Shown here: positions 60,608 to 64,000 of the stretch, piece by piece
Layout of the letters: the number at the start of each line of letters is the position of its first letter
Numbering within the stretch: position 1 is the stretch's first letter
Origin: Segatella maculosa DSM 19339 = JCM 15638
GTDB taxonomy: Bacteria; Bacteroidota; Bacteroidia; Bacteroidales; Bacteroidaceae
Length of the DNA: 64,000 nt
Assembly: GCF_000382385.1 (NCBI RefSeq)
Contig: NZ_KB908319.1
Coordinates: 124,001 to 188,000, forward strand
Reading direction: 5' to 3'
Position numbers and translations under genes: made by a program
Notes under the pieces: model-generated
Told to the model about the DNA's origin: nothing
Databases searched by the model: none
Seen by the model: the letters and a program-made list of their open reading frames with translations, nothing else

Positions 60608-61420
60608 ATGACCGAAAAACCTATTACCCGGCACCCGCACAGGGTCACGTTGAGGCTGACCGACACTACGTTGGCGTTCGCCGTGGCCGACGAAACGGCC
60701 GCAGGTGGCCTCGACTACGAACCGTACGTGATGAAAAGTGGCATGTCGCCAGCGGCTAACCTTCGCGAGGCTTTTATCGAGAGCCGCATTCTCGGTGCGG
60801 GCTTCCTCCACGCGCAAGTGCTTGTCGATAGTCCCGTGCTGCTCGTCCCGCTTGAAGAATTTGATGCCGACGACGCCGAGCCCTTCTATCACCATACTTT
60901 CACGGGGCACACGAACGAGGAGCTCCTCAACACCGTCCTTCCTGCGCAGAACGCAGTGGCGGTCTACCCAATCAACAAAGACATTAAGCTCGTGCTGACC
61001 GACCACTTCCGTGATATCCGAATTATGCCGCTGATGCAACCCGTGTGGAGCTATCTTCATCGGCGGAGCTTCACCGGCACAAAGCGGAAGCTCTTCGCTT
61101 ATTTCCGCGGCAAGCAAATGGAGGTGTTTGCCTTCGCCCACAACCGTTTCCGCTTCAGCAACCGCTACGAGGTGGTCAACGCCAACGATGCGGCCTATTT
61201 CATTCTGCATGTGTGGACGCAGTTGGCCCTCGACGCGCGCGAAGACGAGCTGTTCCTGTGTGGAACGATGCCCGAACGGGAGCCACTCATCGCGGGCCTC
61301 AAGGAATTTGTTCAGAAGGTCACCGTCATCAATCCCGCTGCTGAATTCAACCGTGCGCCCATCACCCAGATCAAAGGGCTGCCGTTCGACCTGATGACAT
61401 TGTATATAAAAGGTAGATAG
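60608..61420 (+). CDS. DUF3822-family protein
   Basis: The 270-residue protein matches DUF3822, a Bacteroidota family of unknown function that is usually next to rsmD. Conserved-looking parts are LVPLEEFD near residue 80, the FTGHTNEELLNT segment and the AAYFILHVWTQLALD segment in the last third. The fold may be of the actin-like ATPase type, but I see no clear nucleotide motif. Only 3 bp separate it from rsmD. Confidence 0.85.
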   Translation: MTEKPITRHPHRVTLRLTDTTLAFAVADETAAGGLDYEPYVMKSGMSPAANLREAFIESRILGAGFLHAQVLVDSPVLLVPLEEFDADDAEPFYHHTFTGHTNEELLNTVLPAQNAVAVYPINKDIKLVLTDHFRDIRIMPLMQPVWSYLHRRSFTGTKRKLFAYFRGKQMEVFAFAHNRFRFSNRYEVVNANDAAYFILHVWTQLALDAREDELFLCGTMPEREPLIAGLKEFVQKVTVINPAAEFNRAPITQIKGLPFDLMTLYIKGR

Positions 61421-61423
61421 CGC

Positions 61424-61954
61424 ATGAGAATCATCACGGGAAGCTATAAAGGCCGCCATTTCGACATTCCGCGCACGTTTAAGGCGCGGCCGACGACCGA
61501 CTTTGCCAAGGAAAACATCTTCAATGTGCTGCGGGGATACGTCGATTTCGACGGCATAACGGCCCTTGATCTCTTTGCCGGAACGGGCAGCATTTCGCTC
61601 GAACTGGTCAGCAGAGGCTGCAAACAGGTGATCAGTGTAGAGGCCGACCGCGACCACGCCGACTTCATTCGCCGCTGTTTTGCCAAACTTGGCGACGATA
61701 GAGACGTGCTCGTCCGCGGCGATGTCTTCCGCTTTCTGAAGCGTTGTCGGCAGCAGTTCGACTTCATCTTTGCCGACCCGCCCTATACGTTGGGCGACCT
61801 TCCGCAGCTTCCCGACCTCATTCTGGGCGGCGATCTGCTTGCTTCGGGCGGCATTTTTGTGCTCGAGCATGGCAAGGACCATGACTTCTCCACCCACCAA
61901 CGCTTTGCAGAACACCGAAGTTACGGCAGTGTGAACTTCACCTTGTTCAAATGA
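61424..61954 (+). CDS. rsmD: 16S rRNA (guanine(966)-N2)-methyltransferase
   Basis: The 176-residue SAM-dependent enzyme methylates G966 of 16S rRNA. The start RIITGSYKGR, the SAM loop FAGTGSISLE and the catalytic FADPPYTL motif (about residues 114-121) are clear. Size fits the family. It ends the small operon; the gap that follows holds family B repeats. Confidence 0.94.
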   Translation: MRIITGSYKGRHFDIPRTFKARPTTDFAKENIFNVLRGYVDFDGITALDLFAGTGSISLELVSRGCKQVISVEADRDHADFIRRCFAKLGDDRDVLVRGDVFRFLKRCRQQFDFIFADPPYTLGDLPQLPDLILGGDLLASGGIFVLEHGKDHDFSTHQRFAEHRSYGSVNFTLFK

Positions 61955-62024
61955 GGCGGCTTGCGCCACGGCCTTGATTCTCAACAACATTCATTCCCTT
62001 TTTTATTTCTATTTTATTGTCTTG

Positions 62025-62107
62025 CGATCTCAGTCATTTCACGCGCTAATCTCAGCCATTTTACGCGCTAATATGGCTGGAATTGCACGGTGAAATGGCT
62101 GAGATTG
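62025..62107. repeat. Family B palindromic repeat block, 22-bp pitch
   Basis: Three to four units with alternating AATCTCAGCCATTTTACGCG and AATATGGCTG forms fill the convergent gap between rsmD and the aminopeptidase gene, ending directly at the latter's stop codon. Confidence 0.85.
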
Positions 62108-62108
62108 T

Positions 62109-63908
62109 TTACCCGTTCTCACCGATGGGCTTCGTAGCCTCCTGCAACCATTCGCGCTCATCGGCTTCCAAGTGGGGCGAAAGCATGGTGCAGACGTGCC
62201 GATGATACGTATCGAGCCACCGAATCTCCTCGGCTGTGAGCATCGAAACGATGATAGGAGCCGTGTCAATCGGGCAGAGTGTCAGCGGTTCCATCTTGAG
62301 GAACGTGCCGAACTCGGTCTCCCTGTCTTTCAAGATGAGGAGCGTGTTCTCGATACGCACGCCAAAACGGCCGGCAAGATACAGTCCCGGCTCGTCGGTC
62401 ACCGTCATTCCGGCATGCAACGGGGCCGGTTTATATTCCATACGGATTTGATGTGGCCCCTCATGCACGTTGAGATAGGACCCCACGCCATGGCCCGTGC
62501 CGTGCAAATAGTTGAACCCTTCGCGCCACAACGGCTCACGAGCCAAGGCATCAAGCTGCGTTCCGCACACACCTTCGGGAAAACAGACCAGTTCCAACTG
62601 GATATGGCCCTTCAACACCAATGTGTAGACGCGCTTCTGCTCCTCGGTCAGCGGACCAAGGGCTATGGTTCGCGTGATATCCGTGGTACCGTCTTGATAT
62701 TGAGCACCGCTATCAATGAGCACAAGTCCGCGGGGTTCAATCGGAATATCTGTCTCCGGCGTGGCCTCATAGTGCACGATTGCACCGTGATGTTCGTAAC
62801 CCACGATGGTACCAAAGGAGAGACTGCGATAGAGCGGTTGTGCTTTTCGCAAACTTGTCAGCTTCTTTTCCAACGAGATTTCGGTCTCATTCCCTTCCTT
62901 AACGGCCGGAACAAGCCACTTCAAAAACCTCACCATGGCCACGCCATCACGCAACATGGCGTTGCGAAAGCCTTGGATTTCGCTTTCGTTCTTCACGGCT
63001 TTCATCATCGGAACGGGTGATTCTGCCATGACAACCGAGGCATTTCCCTCCCTTGCATAAGCCACCAAGCAACTGTTAGTCTCGTTCGGATCAAGTAAAA
63101 TGTTATAGGCAAAGTATTCTTTTCTTAGGTAGTTGCCCACCTTTTCATACGGTCTTAGCGCCACAGGAATGCTTTCTAAATAGGCCGAAACGGCTGGTGT
63201 AAGCTTGGATTCTTCGATGAACAGCACCGCCTTTTCGGGCTCAATGACAAGGTAACTCACGAAAACGGGATTGCAATGCACGTCGGTTCCACGCAGATTG
63301 AGGGTCCATGCAATGTCATCCAAGGCCGACATCAGCATGCCGTCGCAATGTTTTTGGCGCAAAGCCTCACGCAGTCTGCAGAGCTTAGAGGCCGAAGTCT
63401 CGCCCGCATACTCCAAAGATTGAAGTTCAATTTTGCCTTGGGGGATAGGCGGACGGCCGTTCCAAATGCACGCTAAAGGATCGAAGTTCAGCCTTAAAGT
63501 CATTCCCCCTTGCCGGCGAAGTTCGGCAATCAGCGCTTGTGTCTCGGCATAACTGCTCACCGTTCCGTCTATTCCTATCTCGCTTCCTGCCTTGCATTGT
63601 TGTCCAATCCATTCGGCAATCGTGGGCGTTCCCGCCACTTTCAGCTTCATCAACCGGTATTCCGAGCCTGCAAGCTGCGCCTCGGCGGCAAGGAAATAGC
63701 GCGAGTCTGTCCACAATGCTGCACCGTTTTGCGTGACAACAGCCGTGCCCGCAGAACCGTCGAAGCCTGAAATCCACTCACGACCCTTCCAATGATCGGC
63801 CACATATTCGCTGTTGTGGGCATCGGTACTGGGGAAGATAAAAGCCGCAAGTCGCTCGCGTCGCATCACTTCTCTTAAGGCCGCTAAACGTTGATTGATT
63901 GTTTCCAT
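62109..63908 (-). CDS. Xaa-Pro aminopeptidase (M24B family)
   Basis: The 599-residue protein is an aminopeptidase P-type enzyme that removes an N-terminal residue before proline. Two creatinase-like N-terminal domains (about 5-300) precede the pita-bread catalytic domain (about 315-535) with the metal ligands in LIDSGAQYQDGTTDITRT (two Asp), HGTGHGVGSYLNVHEGP (His) and the later TDEPGLY and RIENTL (Glu) segments, then the C-terminal M24 tail. The long form, as in eukaryotic XPNPEP1, is usual in Bacteroidota. It has no signal peptide. Starts at 63914 and 63908 are both possible. Confidence 0.94.
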   Translation of the reverse strand: METINQRLAALREVMRRERLAAFIFPSTDAHNSEYVADHWKGREWISGFDGSAGTAVVTQNGAALWTDSRYFLAAEAQLAGSEYRLMKLKVAGTPTIAEWIGQQCKAGSEIGIDGTVSSYAETQALIAELRRQGGMTLRLNFDPLACIWNGRPPIPQGKIELQSLEYAGETSASKLCRLREALRQKHCDGMLMSALDDIAWTLNLRGTDVHCNPVFVSYLVIEPEKAVLFIEESKLTPAVSAYLESIPVALRPYEKVGNYLRKEYFAYNILLDPNETNSCLVAYAREGNASVVMAESPVPMMKAVKNESEIQGFRNAMLRDGVAMVRFLKWLVPAVKEGNETEISLEKKLTSLRKAQPLYRSLSFGTIVGYEHHGAIVHYEATPETDIPIEPRGLVLIDSGAQYQDGTTDITRTIALGPLTEEQKRVYTLVLKGHIQLELVCFPEGVCGTQLDALAREPLWREGFNYLHGTGHGVGSYLNVHEGPHQIRMEYKPAPLHAGMTVTDEPGLYLAGRFGVRIENTLLILKDRETEFGTFLKMEPLTLCPIDTAPIIVSMLTAEEIRWLDTYHRHVCTMLSPHLEADEREWLQEATKPIGENG

Positions 63909-63934
63909 GTGCATCTTTTGCTAAATCGACATGA

Positions 63935-63942
63935 CAAAGATA
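63935..63942 (-). promoter_or_regulatory. -7 box of the aminopeptidase gene
   Basis: TATCTTTG reads from 63942 to 63935, 26 bp before the start codon at 63908. Confidence 0.55.
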
Positions 63943-64000
63943 CGCTTTTTAAGAATTAACAACAAATAATCTGCACATTAAATAGCCCAAATCCTATATT

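Noticed and set aside
60539..61990. 483-residue minus-strand open frame
   Set aside because: It is antisense to the DUF3822 and rsmD genes, both of which have family motifs.

Overview
The window is a chromosomal segment of a member of the Bacteroidota, most probably a Prevotella-like Bacteroidales. The signs are TAnnTTTG-type -7 promoter boxes before many genes, almost no Shine-Dalgarno sequences, Bacteroidales gene orders (ftsX-DUF3098-uppP-truB-queA-folK; parA-parB-DUF5683-mltD-relA; DUF3822-rsmD), a TonB receptor with a DUF4249 lipoprotein, and many glycoside hydrolases for host glycans. I saw no rRNA, tRNA, prophage, transposase or cas gene.

Layout: 1-1443 holds a palindromic tandem array and a DUF6261-family gene. 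1494-3637 is a copper pair, copZ-copA, whose ATPase lacks most of the nucleotide-binding domain. 3634-6389 has secreted proteins of unknown function, a MITE-like repeat and a radical SAM enzyme. 6540-10862 is the ftsX-to-folK operon. 10931-14081 has rpsO, a GH89 alpha-N-acetylglucosaminidase and a 12-unit palindromic array. 14407-17782 has an FHS sugar transporter, fba and murQ. 17832-22532 has an outer-membrane protein, a thioredoxin-like lipoprotein with a MarR regulator, and two glycan-assembly genes. 23017-31631 is a one-strand N-glycan degradation cluster (GH130, GH92, a lone GH20 N-terminal domain, GH33 sialidase, GH92, CBM9-like). 31970-38987 has B12-dependent nrdJ, folB, an amidase, an MCE protein and dnaA. 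39050-39400 is another palindromic array. 39491-45614 is the parA-parB-DUF5683-mltD-relA operon on the minus strand. 45717-51477 has surE, lpxB and a TonB receptor/DUF4249 pair. 51759-56959 has a nitroreductase, two lipoproteins, a MerR regulator and alaS. 57115-58532 is a second DUF6261 gene with a second palindromic array upstream. 58581-63908 has a RecD-like helicase, DUF3822, rsmD and aminopeptidase P.

The most unusual signal is the recurrence of short palindromes in tandem at a fixed pitch. Both DUF6261 genes are preceded by an array of eight clear units at 41-42 bp, with unrelated unit sequences but the same design. A third array at the same pitch lies between dnaA and relA, and a fourth at about 22-23 bp lies upstream of the sugar transporter. 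Since 42 bp is about four turns of B-DNA and 21-22 bp about two, the palindromes would sit on nearly the same helical face. Dispersed palindromic repeat families, one with a 22-bp pitch, fill most other long intergenic gaps. DUF6261 has no known function, so this pairing is the best candidate here for an undescribed system; the functional link is inference.

Metabolic theme: sialidase, alpha-mannosidases, GH130 phosphorylase, GH89, an FHS sugar permease and MurQ together suggest harvesting and recycling of amino-sugar-rich and mannose-rich host glycans, with NrdJ adding dependence on cobalamin.
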